This document shows, in pieces, positions 45,864-55,872 of a stretch of DNA of 64,000 bases; position 1 is the first letter of the stretch; the number at the start of each line of letters is the position of its first letter. The translations under genes and the position numbers were made by a program. This DNA is from Algorimicrobium hallyeonense (lineage in GTDB: Bacteria > Bacteroidota > Bacteroidia > Flavobacteriales > Flavobacteriaceae): the NCBI RefSeq assembly GCF_042657385.1, contig NZ_JBHSLA010000005.1, positions 186,001-250,000 of the forward strand, read 5' to 3'. The notes beneath the pieces are model-generated. The model worked only from the letters and a program-made list of their open reading frames with translations. It had not been told where the DNA came from and ran no database searches.

Positions 45864-46821
45864 CGTGCATTTTAATTTCTTGGGTTGCCGTATTACTCAT
45901 TTTTTCAATACCTGGAATTAATTGATTAATTAAACTCGCCATGTGGTCATAATCCAATTTATCTATTTCGTCACCAACATGATGGTAGAAATCATAATTT
46001 GATAAATCGCAAGACGAAATAGTATGTGAAGGCATTTTAAACACGTCATAAAACGGATAATTATCGGATGCTTTAAATAAATTGTATTGTTTAGCCACTT
46101 CAGATTCTCCTAAAAAATTAGCCCCTACATAAGCGTTAATTTTTTCAGCCATATTGGACTTACCATAACCCGTTAAAAAAGCTACATAGTCGCGATCTTT
46201 AAAAGGCACACCAATCATTTCCATATTTACTACTGTATATAATTTAGCGTTTTCATCTTTGAGTCTATTAGCTAAATGTTTAGAGCCCAATAAGCCCATT
46301 TCTTCCGCCGAAAACAACACAAACATTAAACTACGTTTATTGGATTTTTTAGCTCCAAAATAGCGCGCCATGGCCAAAACGGATGATGTTCCCGCGGCAT
46401 TATCATTGGCGCCATTAGCAATTGAATCGGATTCAACCATTTTAGCTTTCGTTCCAATATGATCATAATGGGCACCAATAATGATAATTTCATTTTTTAG
46501 CGTTGCATCGGTTCCCTCTAAAAACCCTACAACGTTATAGGCATCCATTTCTTGAACTTTAAAATGATCCCGATAGGTATCATAATAAGGTTTAACACCA
46601 AACTCTTTTAATTGCTTTTCAATATAATTTGCAGAAACGTCTATACCCACACTTCCCGTACCACGGCCCATTTGATCATCGGATGCCAGGAAAGAAACGG
46701 TTTCCTTGACCTCACTAGCTGTTATAGAAATATTTTCAACAGTTTTAACTTGATGATTTTCTTGTTTTGCCTTACAGCTAAAAATACTGATAGCAACAAA
46801 TAATAAAATGAGCTTTTTCAT
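45856..46821 (-). CDS. M28 family metallopeptidase, lipoprotein
   Basis: 321 residues from ATG 46821 (lipoprotein signal MKKLILLFVAISIFSC, C16); a longer frame from 46881 places 20 polar residues before the signal and is unlikely. The M28 zinc-aminopeptidase core is complete: GAHYDHIG, the bridging aspartate in GANDNAAG, the catalytic pair SAEEMGLLGS, a further ligand in VVNMEMIGVP, and YHHVGDEIDKLD near the end. It should cleave N-terminal residues from peptides in the periplasm or at the outer membrane. Coupled to the SDR gene. Confidence 0.9.
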   Translation of the reverse strand: MKKLILLFVAISIFSCKAKQENHQVKTVENISITASEVKETVSFLASDDQMGRGTGSVGIDVSANYIEKQLKEFGVKPYYDTYRDHFKVQEMDAYNVVGFLEGTDATLKNEIIIIGAHYDHIGTKAKMVESDSIANGANDNAAGTSSVLAMARYFGAKKSNKRSLMFVLFSAEEMGLLGSKHLANRLKDENAKLYTVVNMEMIGVPFKDRDYVAFLTGYGKSNMAEKINAYVGANFLGESEVAKQYNLFKASDNYPFYDVFKMPSHTISSCDLSNYDFYHHVGDEIDKLDYDHMASLINQLIPGIEKMSNTATQEIKMHDE

Positions 46822-47004
46822 GAGTAAATTTTTATTGTCTGTCTTTTGCAGACTCGTTTTTTGGTTTTGGTTCCAATACATCTCGGAACTGTTTCTATAA
46901 ATTATTACCTTATTAAGAAATGCTTCAAATAAGCTTGCTTTCTTAAACTAAATGACATGTTTGGCGATAAAATTATTGACCTTTGATTAAAGTTTAAATA
47001 TAAA

Positions 47005-47032
47005 AAAATCCTGCTTGGTTTAGCAGGATTTT
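47005..47032 (-). terminator. Terminator of pdhA-pdhC
   Basis: Stem AAAATCCTGCT / AGCAGGATTTT with 6-nt loop, 35 bp past the pdhC stop. Confidence 0.85.
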
Positions 47033-47066
47033 CTAAATATATAAGGTTATACTTTTTAATTATAAA

Positions 47067-48773
47067 TTACACTAACATGGTTATTGGATTCTCAATATAA
47101 CCTTTTAAAGTTAAAAGAAATTCCGATCCTGTAGCGCCATCAACCGTTCTGTGATCGCAAGCCATGGTTAACTTCATGGTATTTCCTACAACTACTTGGC
47201 CATTTTTTACAACCGGCTTTTCTAAAATAGCGCCAACAGATAAAATAGCAGAGTTTGGCTGATTGATAATAGATGTAAAACTTTCAATTCCAAACATACC
47301 CAAATTAGAAATGGTAAACGTACTGCCTTCCATTTCTTGAGGCGTTAATTTCTTGTTTTTCGCTTTTCCTGCATATTCCCTAACAGCAGCGCCAATTTGA
47401 GGTAAGGATTGCTCATTTGCAAAACGCACCACAGGTACCACTAATCCGTCTGAAACTGCAACCGCAACACCAATATGAACGTGATTATTTAGTTTCATTT
47501 TATCATCAAACCATTGTGAGTTTACTTGTGGATGCTTCTTTAAAGCCAAGGCACAAGCCTTTACAATAATATCGTTATATGAAATTTTTATATCTGGAAT
47601 GGAATTGTATTGCTCACGGAACGCCATAGCATTTTCCATATCAAACTCCACATTTAAATAGTAATGTGGTGCCGTAAATTTAGATTCTGCTAAGCGCTTG
47701 GCAATTACTTTACGCATTTGCGAATGTTTCACCTCATCAAAATCCTCTTCACCTGTTGGTACAAATTTCCCAACAGCTGCTGCGGAGGTTGCGCTAGGCT
47801 TAAAGTTCTCGACATCGCGTTTTACAATACGTCCATTTTCGGCAGATCCTGTTATTTGTGAAATATCTATTCCGCGTTCTTCAGCCATTTTTTTAGCTAA
47901 TGGCGAAATGAATACGCGTCCGCTTGAATTTGACGTAGAAGATGAACTTGATGATTCTCTGCTTTCGCTCTGAATGACCGTTTCTTTTTTAGGCTCTTTT
48001 TTATCTTCTTTTTTTGGTTCTGATTTTTCTGCTTTCGGCTGATCTTCTTGTTTATCTGAAGTTCCTTCCGCTTTAAAGTTTTTAGCAACAGCTGAAACAT
48101 CTGTTCCTTCTGGACCAATAATAGCTAAAAGGGCATCTACCTTTGCCGTTTCGCCTTCCTCTAAACCGACATGTAATAAAGTACCAGATTGAAAAGATTC
48201 GAATTCCATAGTGGCTTTGTCAGTTTCAATTTCTGCTAAAATTTCACCTTCTTCAACCGTATCACCAATTTTTTTCAACCAGGTAGCAACGGTCCCTTCT
48301 TCCATAGTGTCACTTAATCGTGGCATGGTAACTACGGTTACACCTTCTGGTAATTCAGTTTCCTTGTCTGTATCGTCTTTAGAAGAATCTTCAGCGTCTT
48401 TACCTTCAGATTTATCTTCTGACTCTTTTTTAGACTCATTTTCAGAATTGTCCTCGTCTGCATCCGCAGATTCAGATGTATCTTCTTCTTTTTTGGTTGT
48501 TGAATCACCTTTTATCAAATCTGAAATATCTTCACCTTCCTCGCCAATAATAGCCAAAAGCTCATCTACTTTAGTTGTTTCTCCTTCTTGAACACCAATA
48601 TGTAATAAGGTGCCTTCGTGAAACGATTCAAATTCCATCGTGGCTTTATCAGTTTCAATTTCAGCAAGGATATCACCTTCTTCTATCTTATCTCCAACTT
48701 GCTTCAACCACGTGGCAACGGTACCTTCTTCCATGGTATCGCTTAAACGTGGCATATTTATAATTTCAGCCAT
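47067..48773 (-). CDS. pdhC: Pyruvate dehydrogenase E2 (dihydrolipoamide acetyltransferase)
   Basis: Core enzyme of the pyruvate dehydrogenase complex, passing acetyl groups from lipoamide to CoA. 568 residues with two lipoyl domains, each with the lipoylation motif ETDKATMEFES (K43 and K186). The two domains are joined and followed by very acidic or Lys/Glu-rich linkers (DADEDNSENESKKESEDKSE). A peripheral-subunit-binding domain (VFISPLAKKMAEERGIDISQITGSAENGRI, read as a single module) precedes the catalytic domain ending in MACDHRTVDGATGSEFL, where H and D are catalytic. Three bp after pdhA, one transcript. Confidence 0.96.
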   Translation of the reverse strand: MAEIINMPRLSDTMEEGTVATWLKQVGDKIEEGDILAEIETDKATMEFESFHEGTLLHIGVQEGETTKVDELLAIIGEEGEDISDLIKGDSTTKKEEDTSESADADEDNSENESKKESEDKSEGKDAEDSSKDDTDKETELPEGVTVVTMPRLSDTMEEGTVATWLKKIGDTVEEGEILAEIETDKATMEFESFQSGTLLHVGLEEGETAKVDALLAIIGPEGTDVSAVAKNFKAEGTSDKQEDQPKAEKSEPKKEDKKEPKKETVIQSESRESSSSSSTSNSSGRVFISPLAKKMAEERGIDISQITGSAENGRIVKRDVENFKPSATSAAAVGKFVPTGEEDFDEVKHSQMRKVIAKRLAESKFTAPHYYLNVEFDMENAMAFREQYNSIPDIKISYNDIIVKACALALKKHPQVNSQWFDDKMKLNNHVHIGVAVAVSDGLVVPVVRFANEQSLPQIGAAVREYAGKAKNKKLTPQEMEGSTFTISNLGMFGIESFTSIINQPNSAILSVGAILEKPVVKNGQVVVGNTMKLTMACDHRTVDGATGSEFLLTLKGYIENPITMLV

Positions 48774-48776
48774 TGT

Positions 48777-49775
48777 TTATAGTTTATGTTGTATGAATGG
48801 GTAATCTTCTTGATCGTAAACAGCGTCGTACATCACGTTCTTTTCTGGATACGGCGAATCTTCGGCAAACTTTTCACATTCGTCCACTAAAGCTCTCACA
48901 CGTTTATCAATTACTTTAATTTCTGCTTCGGTAGCGTATTTCTTTTCAAGAATAATTTCTTTTACTTGGGTAATTGGATCAATTTTCTTGTATTCGGCAA
49001 CCTCATCTTTGGTTCTATAATGCTGCGCATCACTCATGGAATGTCCTCTATAACGGTAGGTTTTAAGCTCTAAAAATGTAGGGCCATCTCCACGTCTAGC
49101 GCGTTGAATAGCTTCATCAAACGCTTCCGCTACTTTTATTGGATTCATACCATCTACAGGGCCGCAAGGCATTTCGTAGCCTAAACCAAGCTTCCAAATA
49201 TCGGTATGGTTGGCTGTACGTTCAACAGAGGTTCCCATGGCGTAGCCATTATTTTCACAAACAAAAACAACTGGCAATTTCCAAAGCATAGCCATGTTGA
49301 AGGTTTCGTGAAGTGAACCTTGTCTAGCAGCACCATCACCAAAACAACATAGTGTAACGGCATCACGATCATGATACTTATCTCCAAATGCAATACCGGC
49401 ACCTAATGGAATTTGACCACCAACAATACCGTGACCACCATAAAATCGGTGTTCTTTTGAAAAAATATGCATGGAGCCACCTAGTCCTTGAGAGGTACCT
49501 GTTGCTTTACCATATAGTTCCGCCATAACACGTTTAGGGTCCACACCCATACCAATTGGCTGAACGTGATTTCTATACGCAGTTATCATTTTATCTTTGG
49601 TTAAATCCATAGCATGCAAAGCGCCTGCTAATATGGCCTCTTGACCATTATATAAATGAAGAAATCCTCTTACTTTTTGTTGAATGTAAACGGCTGCTAG
49701 TTTGTCTTCAAACTTTCTCCAGAAATACATGTCCTCATACCACTTTAGGTATACTTCTTTGGTTATCTTTTGCAT
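48777..49775 (-). CDS. pdhA: Pyruvate dehydrogenase E1 alpha subunit
   Basis: 332 residues, thiamine-pyrophosphate-dependent decarboxylase subunit. The TPP-binding motif runs GDGAARQGSLHETFNMAMLW to CENNGYAMGTS. The phosphorylation-loop-like segment YRYRGHSMSDAQHYR and the N-terminal YRNHVQPIGMG region are typical of the alpha chain of heterotetrameric E1. The E1 beta gene is not next to it, so it must be elsewhere. Co-transcribed with pdhC. Confidence 0.96.
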   Translation of the reverse strand: MQKITKEVYLKWYEDMYFWRKFEDKLAAVYIQQKVRGFLHLYNGQEAILAGALHAMDLTKDKMITAYRNHVQPIGMGVDPKRVMAELYGKATGTSQGLGGSMHIFSKEHRFYGGHGIVGGQIPLGAGIAFGDKYHDRDAVTLCCFGDGAARQGSLHETFNMAMLWKLPVVFVCENNGYAMGTSVERTANHTDIWKLGLGYEMPCGPVDGMNPIKVAEAFDEAIQRARRGDGPTFLELKTYRYRGHSMSDAQHYRTKDEVAEYKKIDPITQVKEIILEKKYATEAEIKVIDKRVRALVDECEKFAEDSPYPEKNVMYDAVYDQEDYPFIQHKL

Positions 49776-49804
49776 TGGTTACGTTAATTTGATAAACGAA
49801 TAAA

Positions 49805-49812
49805 CAAAAGTA
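49805..49812 (-). promoter_or_regulatory. Predicted -7 element of pdhA-pdhC
   Basis: TACTTTTG on the minus strand, 29 bp before the pdhA ATG; no clear -33 box. Confidence 0.45.
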
Positions 49813-49886
49813 ACACTTTACTTATTAACGAAAAAACCGAAAATCGTAAAAATTACGATAAACCTCACTTTATGAAGTTAAAAGCT

Positions 49887-50369
49887 TTAAAGAAAGGTTT
49901 TATCGAAAATTAAGGGTAATAGATTGGCAAGCGATTCTGATTTTACCACCTTCCCTGTTTCACCCATAAAATAGATTTCAATAGGTGCGTTTTGTTTCAC
50001 TTCATATTCGGCAATTGCTTGACGGCATGCTCCACACGGTGGAATTGGCGCCATAGTATGCTTAATATTAGAACCTGCAATAATAGCCATTCTAACTACT
50101 TTAGCATCGGGAAATTGGGAGCCTGCATAATAAATAGCTGTACGTTCGGCACATAATCCAGACGGATACGATGCATTTTCCTGATTATTACCTGTAATAA
50201 TTTCATCATTGTCTAGCAATAAGGCTGCCCCAACACTAAAGTTAGAGTACGGGGAATAGGCTCTACTTCTAGCTTCAGAAGCTTGTGTCATTAAAGATGC
50301 TACCGCTTCTGGCAACTCATCAAAATCATCATAAACCTGAAGAATGGATTCAATTTTTATTTCTTTCAT
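49887..50369 (-). CDS. cdd: Cytidine deaminase
   Basis: 160 residues; deaminates cytidine/deoxycytidine in pyrimidine salvage. Zinc site: CAERTAIYYAG (zinc Cys and catalytic Glu) and PPCGACRQAIAEY (two Cys). This is the tetrameric, all-cysteine-ligand type. AYSPYSNFSVGAALL near the N-terminus is the substrate-binding motif. Lies between pdhA and porV, separate from both by a terminator on the porV side. Confidence 0.95.
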   Translation of the reverse strand: MKEIKIESILQVYDDFDELPEAVASLMTQASEARSRAYSPYSNFSVGAALLLDNDEIITGNNQENASYPSGLCAERTAIYYAGSQFPDAKVVRMAIIAGSNIKHTMAPIPPCGACRQAIAEYEVKQNAPIEIYFMGETGKVVKSESLANLLPLIFDKTFL

Positions 50370-50410
50370 AATCTATTTATATTTACGAAATTAAGAAACT
50401 ATATGAGACA

Positions 50411-50441
50411 AAAAAACTATTGCGGTTTGCAATAGTTTTTT
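50411..50441 (-). terminator. Terminator of porV
   Basis: Perfect 13-bp stem AAAAAACTATTGC / GCAATAGTTTTTT with 5-nt loop, 20 bp past the porV stop. Confidence 0.9.
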
Positions 50442-50461
50442 GTTTTATTCCTATATATATT

Positions 50462-51706
50462 TTAATACTCTCTATATGTTCCAGGTCCTAAATTAAACGT
50501 TAATGAAAAACGCAACGTATTTTCTAAAGGACTATTTACTTGTGACGCCGAGAATAAGTATGATAAATCGATACCAATTACATTATACTTAAAGCCAGCA
50601 CCAATGGCGAAAAATTGTCTCGCTCCTTTTGTTGAACTTTCATGGAAATATCCCGCTCTAAAACCAAAGGAATCTTGATACATATATTCCGCGCCTAAAG
50701 CCCATGTCCATTCTTGCATTTCTTCACTAAATCCGCCTGGTGCATCACCAAAGGACTGAAACATACCTTTAAAAAAGCCTACGTTTGGATCTTTACCTTC
50801 TATAATAAGATTTGTAGCTACGGGATTATTTCTATCTAAATCATCAATATCTTCATCATATTGGCCATTTCCATTGTTATCAGTATAATTAAATTCCGTA
50901 CCATAAATAGGAGGTGTTGGCACCAACAATTTGGTAACTTCACCTGTTATAGATACTTTATTAAAATCATCTAATATAAAATCGAAGCCACCACCTAAAC
51001 GCAAGGTTGTAGGTTGAAAGTTTTCTTGACCACCTTCATCATATTTAAAGGTAGGTCCAATATTTTGAATGGCAAATCCCAAACGAGTACGACCATTAAA
51101 GGTGGCATAGGCTTGCTCTTCACTTTGGTAATACCCCGAAATATCCACACCAAATGTACTTGCTGGAATGGCATCTGCATCAATTGCTCCAATTTTTAAA
51201 TCAGACCGTAAATAACGCATAGCCACAGACATAGCAAACTGCTCACTTAATTTTAAGGAGTAGGATGCATCAATGGTCATTTCGTTTGGTTTTTCAATAA
51301 GTGCTTGAGAAAATTCATCTTGAACTAACTCAATTTCACCTAAAGAGAAATATCTAAAACTAGCAGCAAAAGCACTACGTTCGTTTATTCTGTTGAAGTA
51401 GGTTAAATTACCTAAAAATATATCTTTTACTAAACTACTTAAGTAGGGTGTATAACTAACACCAATACCTTGTTTTGTTTCTGAAAACGCATATTTGGAC
51501 GGGTTCCATTGTTGTGAAAACACATCGACGCCAGTAGCAACTCCCATATCTCCCATGGATGCTGCGCGCGCATCGGCAGCAATTAACACAAATGGTAAAC
51601 CTGTGGTAATTACACGCGAATCATTTGTATTTGGTAAAACAACTGTTTGCGCATATATCTGGTGTGCAAAAACAAGAGTAAATAGTATTAAAATTTGATT
51701 TTTCAT
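50462..51706 (-). CDS. porV: Type IX secretion outer-membrane protein PorV
   Basis: 414-residue outer-membrane beta-barrel (signal peptide 1-19, AYAQ-like QIYAQ). The diagnostic early motif ITTGLPFVLIAADARAASMGDMGVAT and SQQWNPSKYAF are those of PorV (LptO). PorV shuttles T9SS cargo from the translocon to the PorU attachment complex. C-terminal strand ends LTFNLGPGTYREY. It lies 33 bp downstream of porU on the same strand, and a promoter for porV alone is predicted in the end of porU. Confidence 0.95.
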   Translation of the reverse strand: MKNQILILFTLVFAHQIYAQTVVLPNTNDSRVITTGLPFVLIAADARAASMGDMGVATGVDVFSQQWNPSKYAFSETKQGIGVSYTPYLSSLVKDIFLGNLTYFNRINERSAFAASFRYFSLGEIELVQDEFSQALIEKPNEMTIDASYSLKLSEQFAMSVAMRYLRSDLKIGAIDADAIPASTFGVDISGYYQSEEQAYATFNGRTRLGFAIQNIGPTFKYDEGGQENFQPTTLRLGGGFDFILDDFNKVSITGEVTKLLVPTPPIYGTEFNYTDNNGNGQYDEDIDDLDRNNPVATNLIIEGKDPNVGFFKGMFQSFGDAPGGFSEEMQEWTWALGAEYMYQDSFGFRAGYFHESSTKGARQFFAIGAGFKYNVIGIDLSYLFSASQVNSPLENTLRFSLTFNLGPGTYREY

Positions 51707-51723
51707 GTATTGATTTTATTTAG

Positions 51724-51753
51724 CAAATATAACGTATTATTAAAGTATTACAA
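51724..51753 (-). promoter_or_regulatory. Predicted porV promoter, inside the porU end and gap
   Basis: On the minus strand TTG (51753-51751, within the last codons of porU) lies 19 bp before TATATTTG (51731-51724), a full -33/-7 match. It would let porV be made in excess of porU. Confidence 0.6.
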
Positions 51754-54700
51754 GTTTCTCAATTTTTTCAACGGATTTATTTAATAGTGGCGATCTTACG
51801 GTTAGTTTATAGATATAAACACCTTTTCCAATTTTATCTCCAAAATCGTCACGACCATCCCAAACAATATCTCGTGATAAAGCGGAAGTACCTTTTCCAC
51901 AACATTCGGAAGAATTGGTTTGTCCATTGATTGTTTTCACCAATTTACCCGAAACGGTGAATATCTGTACTGAAACGTCTAAAGCATCCGAACTATTGTG
52001 ATTAAACCAAAACTCGGTGTAATTAACAAAAGGATTTGGGTAATTTAAAACATTTTCGATAACAAGGCTCTGATTCTCGTCATGTACCACAAATTGAATT
52101 TCTGAAACAGATGAGTTATTATACACATCCCACGCTTTCACTGTTAGTGTGTGTAGTCCTGGCGCTATATCGCGCAGTGGAAAATTGGCAGTACCACGCT
52201 GATAATCATCAATTTCAGTTTGATAATAATCATTTAACACAAACGGATTCGTTTCGTCTCCATCTAAAATAGCCACAATGTCATGACCAATTCCACTAGC
52301 GGTGTTAATTCCGTTTTCATCTTCCAATTTGACTAATAAACTAGGCGACTTATTGGTAATTCCACCAGACACGAAGTTTTCATCATTCATATACAACTGA
52401 ATAACGGGCCCGATGGCATCTTCCGGAGCATCTTGATTTAGCCCCCCTATTATTATAGAGCTACTATTAGCGCCCGATTGATCATCGAGTGCATTGGTTT
52501 TTTTCGCATAAAAACTAATACGGCCATTACCTTCTGGAATACCTATATCTCTTGGCACTATAAATTCAAATTCAAATTGCCCATTGGTAATAGAAGCTTG
52601 ACCTCTAAAGATTGTGGCGCCCAGCGTTTCAAAATCCATTTTAATAAGCTGACCACCTTCTTGAACATTATCATTTGCTAAAGTAGTACGCTGTATCTTT
52701 TTGTCATATATATTAACCGAAAGCACACCATTGTAATTTGAAAGTACATTACCCGTTAAATCCGTTACTTCTCCAGCTAATTTAGCACGACTTAATGCCT
52801 TTAATGTTGGTGTTGGTTGATTAACAGGAACATCATTAACAGCTGTTAATCGCACATTTGGTTTCGGGAATGTTAATTTCATAGCTGGGTCACCTATAAA
52901 GAACACCAAGCGTCTTTGACCAATTCCTGAAATGCCCGAACTAACTTTGGTTAACCTTAAGGCTTCAGCCATACTTGGGTACTCATCATCTGCGTAATCA
53001 TCATCTGGATTATAGGAAAATAAGTACTCCGTTAGGGCAATATTAAAGGAAATACCAACGCTCACAAAAATTTGACGTGTGGTTGTAATCAGTCCAATGG
53101 CACCACCATCTTTATTCCAATAGGTGTATTCACCTGCTGTAGGACGGAATGGGTTGTCAAAACGTGTATATTCACAGGTTACCGTTACAAAGCAATTAAG
53201 CTTACATACATTATTTAAGTTCTGCGCATCGGGTTTTTCAAAAATTCGTTCTTTAGTCAGACCATCTTCACCGCCATGTCCAAAATAATTCACCACTAAA
53301 ACACCGCTTTCAATAGCATTGACCATGGCCGTTTTTACCGCGGGATACGTATTACCTCCAGCTGAAGATTGCTGAACAAAGGCATCCGAATGAATTTTAG
53401 TTACATTTATAAAGCTTTTTTCTGCTGTAATATTATCGCCAATGGTATTGGTTGTTAATTGAATATCTTTTTCCCAAGATTCATCCACATCATCAGAAAT
53501 TACAACCACATTATTACGCCAATTTCCATACGAGGCTTCTACGTAATACGACGCCACTTTATCTACCATTTCTGATGCTTGTTGAGGCGAATCTGCTAAA
53601 ATACGACCAACAGCAATGTCTAATTTATCGGATGTTTGCATTTCACCTTCATTGGGATCCATCATGCCATAAAAATCATCTGAAACAAACGAGCTCGTTA
53701 AATTAAAACTATCATAGGCATGCCATGAAGGAATTATGTTGGTGTTATTTGGTATTCTGTCTTTATAATCAAAAGACCCATCACCAAATAAACATAAATA
53801 TTTTAATCGTCTTTCCGGTGAACTGGCATTATCATAAACATATTTCACAAAATTCCGAATAGCTCCTATATCTTGAGCGCCTGGTCCAAATTCTAAATAA
53901 ATATTACTTAAGTTAACCACTTTAACATTCAATCCATACTGCGCTCTATTAATTTGAGCTAAACGTTCGGCTTGGCCAACCATGTCACCACGCGCAATAA
54001 TTATATAATCTATATCTTCAAAAACGCCTTGTGCATTATTAAAAATAGACCCTTTTAAATTTTGATTGCTTACATAAGGATTTGAAACCATGATGGGTTC
54101 ATGAAAACTAGGTGCAGCTACTACAGCATATTTCTTTAAGGAACCTAAATTGGATGTAAAGGAAATAGTTGAGTTTGAACCTGTATTACTATAATTCCTA
54201 ATATTATAAATATCCGTTATGTCCCATACCTCATTCACTTGTGTGGCGTTTGTAAGAGTATACTGCCCAATACCAGATGCTCCTGCAACGGCACGGTTAT
54301 AGAACACAAACTGACCACCTGCAAATTTTAATTCGCGTGTCGCTTCCAAGGAGATATAATCTAAATAACCCAAGGCGGAAGGGTTACCACCATTATTATA
54401 ATCTAGTGTAATAGCAATATTTGCATTCGACACATTTACATTACCATTAAATACGGATTCACTTACTAACGTTGTTTCTGTAACAGCCGGAATGGTTAAA
54501 TTAGCTACAGATGTGGCATTTACCTTCAAATCCATAGTTGTAGGAATTTCAGATGTAGATGCTACATACGTTGTTAGTCTTACAGGAATTGAAGGTACAA
54601 TATTTGGAAATGAAAAATCGAAGGTTTGCGAGGTTTCAATATCAAATCTGTTTCCAAACCAACGTCTACCCACACTTGCTAAATTGTATTCATCTACTTC

Positions 54701-55609
54701 GTGATATTGATAGTCCTGAAACGTATCAATCATCATATCTACAGAACCAGAAGGTTGAATCATGGGTTGGATGCGCTTCCCGTTTCCTTGACTTATATTT
54801 ATATAGTAATAGGTTACCGAATTATAGGCGTTAATATTGGTGTTTCTTTTTAAATCATATCCATTTGGCCCTTGCGCATAGAACATAATATAATCTCCAT
54901 CATGAAAATACCCATCCGATTCACCTATAATACGAATGGCATTTTCAGCTAAATCATATGGATAAGGTTCTGCATTGGAATAAGGAATCATGCGTCCACC
55001 ATTACCATAAAGCTTTATAGTTCTAGGATCTACAGCGTCCATATTTATTCCTAATTGCTGTAAAAACTGTCTGGATATTTTAAAAACTCCCGACTTATCT
55101 ACCTGAAAGCGATACCAAGAACCCGAGCTCAAAACAGAATTTACAATATTTAATCTATTGGATGCTCTATGACTATTTTGGGTATTATAATTAATCGTGA
55201 AGGCCGTTACTTTTTTATACACCCCATTTTCTCTTATAATTGGTGAAACTGTTAAAAAGGCGCCACTTTTATTCCGACTAATACTATTATTAAGACTATA
55301 TTTTATGGCATTCGGAATTGTTTTTAAGTCAACATCTTTCAAGTCACTTTTTGAAATTGCCGCATAGCTCACATTAGAAATCTGCACGGAATTCTCGTTA
55401 ATTAATTGCGGAATATCCCATTGTGCAATAAACTCCAAGCCATTGGATAAACCGTAACTAAAATGCTCCTCATTGAACGCAGGAACTTTTATAGAAAAGC
55501 TTTCGTTTGCTATGGTTTTAGTACCATTCCAAGTGATGTTGAATCGCTTCTGCTGGGAAAAAGCCATAACAGAAATGAGCAAGGCAAATAGTAATAATTT
55601 CTTTTTCAT
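51740..55609 (-). CDS. porU: Type IX secretion sortase PorU
   Basis: 1289-residue gingipain-like (C25) cysteine protease that cleaves the C-terminal signal of T9SS cargo and attaches it to the surface. Signal peptide 1-18. The catalytic histidine is H778 in NYFGHGGEDGL and the catalytic cysteine is C812 in VTCEYTRFDNPFRP, 34 residues later as in the family. IRNFVKYVYDNASSPERRLKYLCLFGDGSFDYKDR lies in the caspase-like subdomain. The C-terminus itself has a Por-type domain (NYPNPFVNYTEF, GKGVYIYKL). Adjacent to porV and divergent from gldJ. Confidence 0.96.
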   Translation of the reverse strand: MKKKLLLFALLISVMAFSQQKRFNITWNGTKTIANESFSIKVPAFNEEHFSYGLSNGLEFIAQWDIPQLINENSVQISNVSYAAISKSDLKDVDLKTIPNAIKYSLNNSISRNKSGAFLTVSPIIRENGVYKKVTAFTINYNTQNSHRASNRLNIVNSVLSSGSWYRFQVDKSGVFKISRQFLQQLGINMDAVDPRTIKLYGNGGRMIPYSNAEPYPYDLAENAIRIIGESDGYFHDGDYIMFYAQGPNGYDLKRNTNINAYNSVTYYYINISQGNGKRIQPMIQPSGSVDMMIDTFQDYQYHEVDEYNLASVGRRWFGNRFDIETSQTFDFSFPNIVPSIPVRLTTYVASTSEIPTTMDLKVNATSVANLTIPAVTETTLVSESVFNGNVNVSNANIAITLDYNNGGNPSALGYLDYISLEATRELKFAGGQFVFYNRAVAGASGIGQYTLTNATQVNEVWDITDIYNIRNYSNTGSNSTISFTSNLGSLKKYAVVAAPSFHEPIMVSNPYVSNQNLKGSIFNNAQGVFEDIDYIIIARGDMVGQAERLAQINRAQYGLNVKVVNLSNIYLEFGPGAQDIGAIRNFVKYVYDNASSPERRLKYLCLFGDGSFDYKDRIPNNTNIIPSWHAYDSFNLTSSFVSDDFYGMMDPNEGEMQTSDKLDIAVGRILADSPQQASEMVDKVASYYVEASYGNWRNNVVVISDDVDESWEKDIQLTTNTIGDNITAEKSFINVTKIHSDAFVQQSSAGGNTYPAVKTAMVNAIESGVLVVNYFGHGGEDGLTKERIFEKPDAQNLNNVCKLNCFVTVTCEYTRFDNPFRPTAGEYTYWNKDGGAIGLITTTRQIFVSVGISFNIALTEYLFSYNPDDDYADDEYPSMAEALRLTKVSSGISGIGQRRLVFFIGDPAMKLTFPKPNVRLTAVNDVPVNQPTPTLKALSRAKLAGEVTDLTGNVLSNYNGVLSVNIYDKKIQRTTLANDNVQEGGQLIKMDFETLGATIFRGQASITNGQFEFEFIVPRDIGIPEGNGRISFYAKKTNALDDQSGANSSSIIIGGLNQDAPEDAIGPVIQLYMNDENFVSGGITNKSPSLLVKLEDENGINTASGIGHDIVAILDGDETNPFVLNDYYQTEIDDYQRGTANFPLRDIAPGLHTLTVKAWDVYNNSSVSEIQFVVHDENQSLVIENVLNYPNPFVNYTEFWFNHNSSDALDVSVQIFTVSGKLVKTINGQTNSSECCGKGTSALSRDIVWDGRDDFGDKIGKGVYIYKLTVRSPLLNKSVEKIEKLVIL

Positions 55610-55872
55610 TACACAAATAACGCAATTTAGTGTCGCTTATTATTAAAAATCAAACAATTTTAAGAAAATGAATTCAAATTTCCATAATAAAAAATATAAT
55701 CGGTCGTTATAGTGTCACAAAACAACGGAGAAATGCAAAAAAGCATCGTTAAAATGCTTGATAAATAGGATGAACCGCATAATATTTTAAGTAAATATTA
55801 AATAATTACTTGTATTATTACGCATAATTCTTATATTGCGTCACCAAAAATATTTTTAGCTTACTTAAACGT

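Noticed and set aside
48211..48591. Serine-rich open frame opposite pdhC
   Set aside because: Antisense shadow of the acidic E2 linker; no start context or family.
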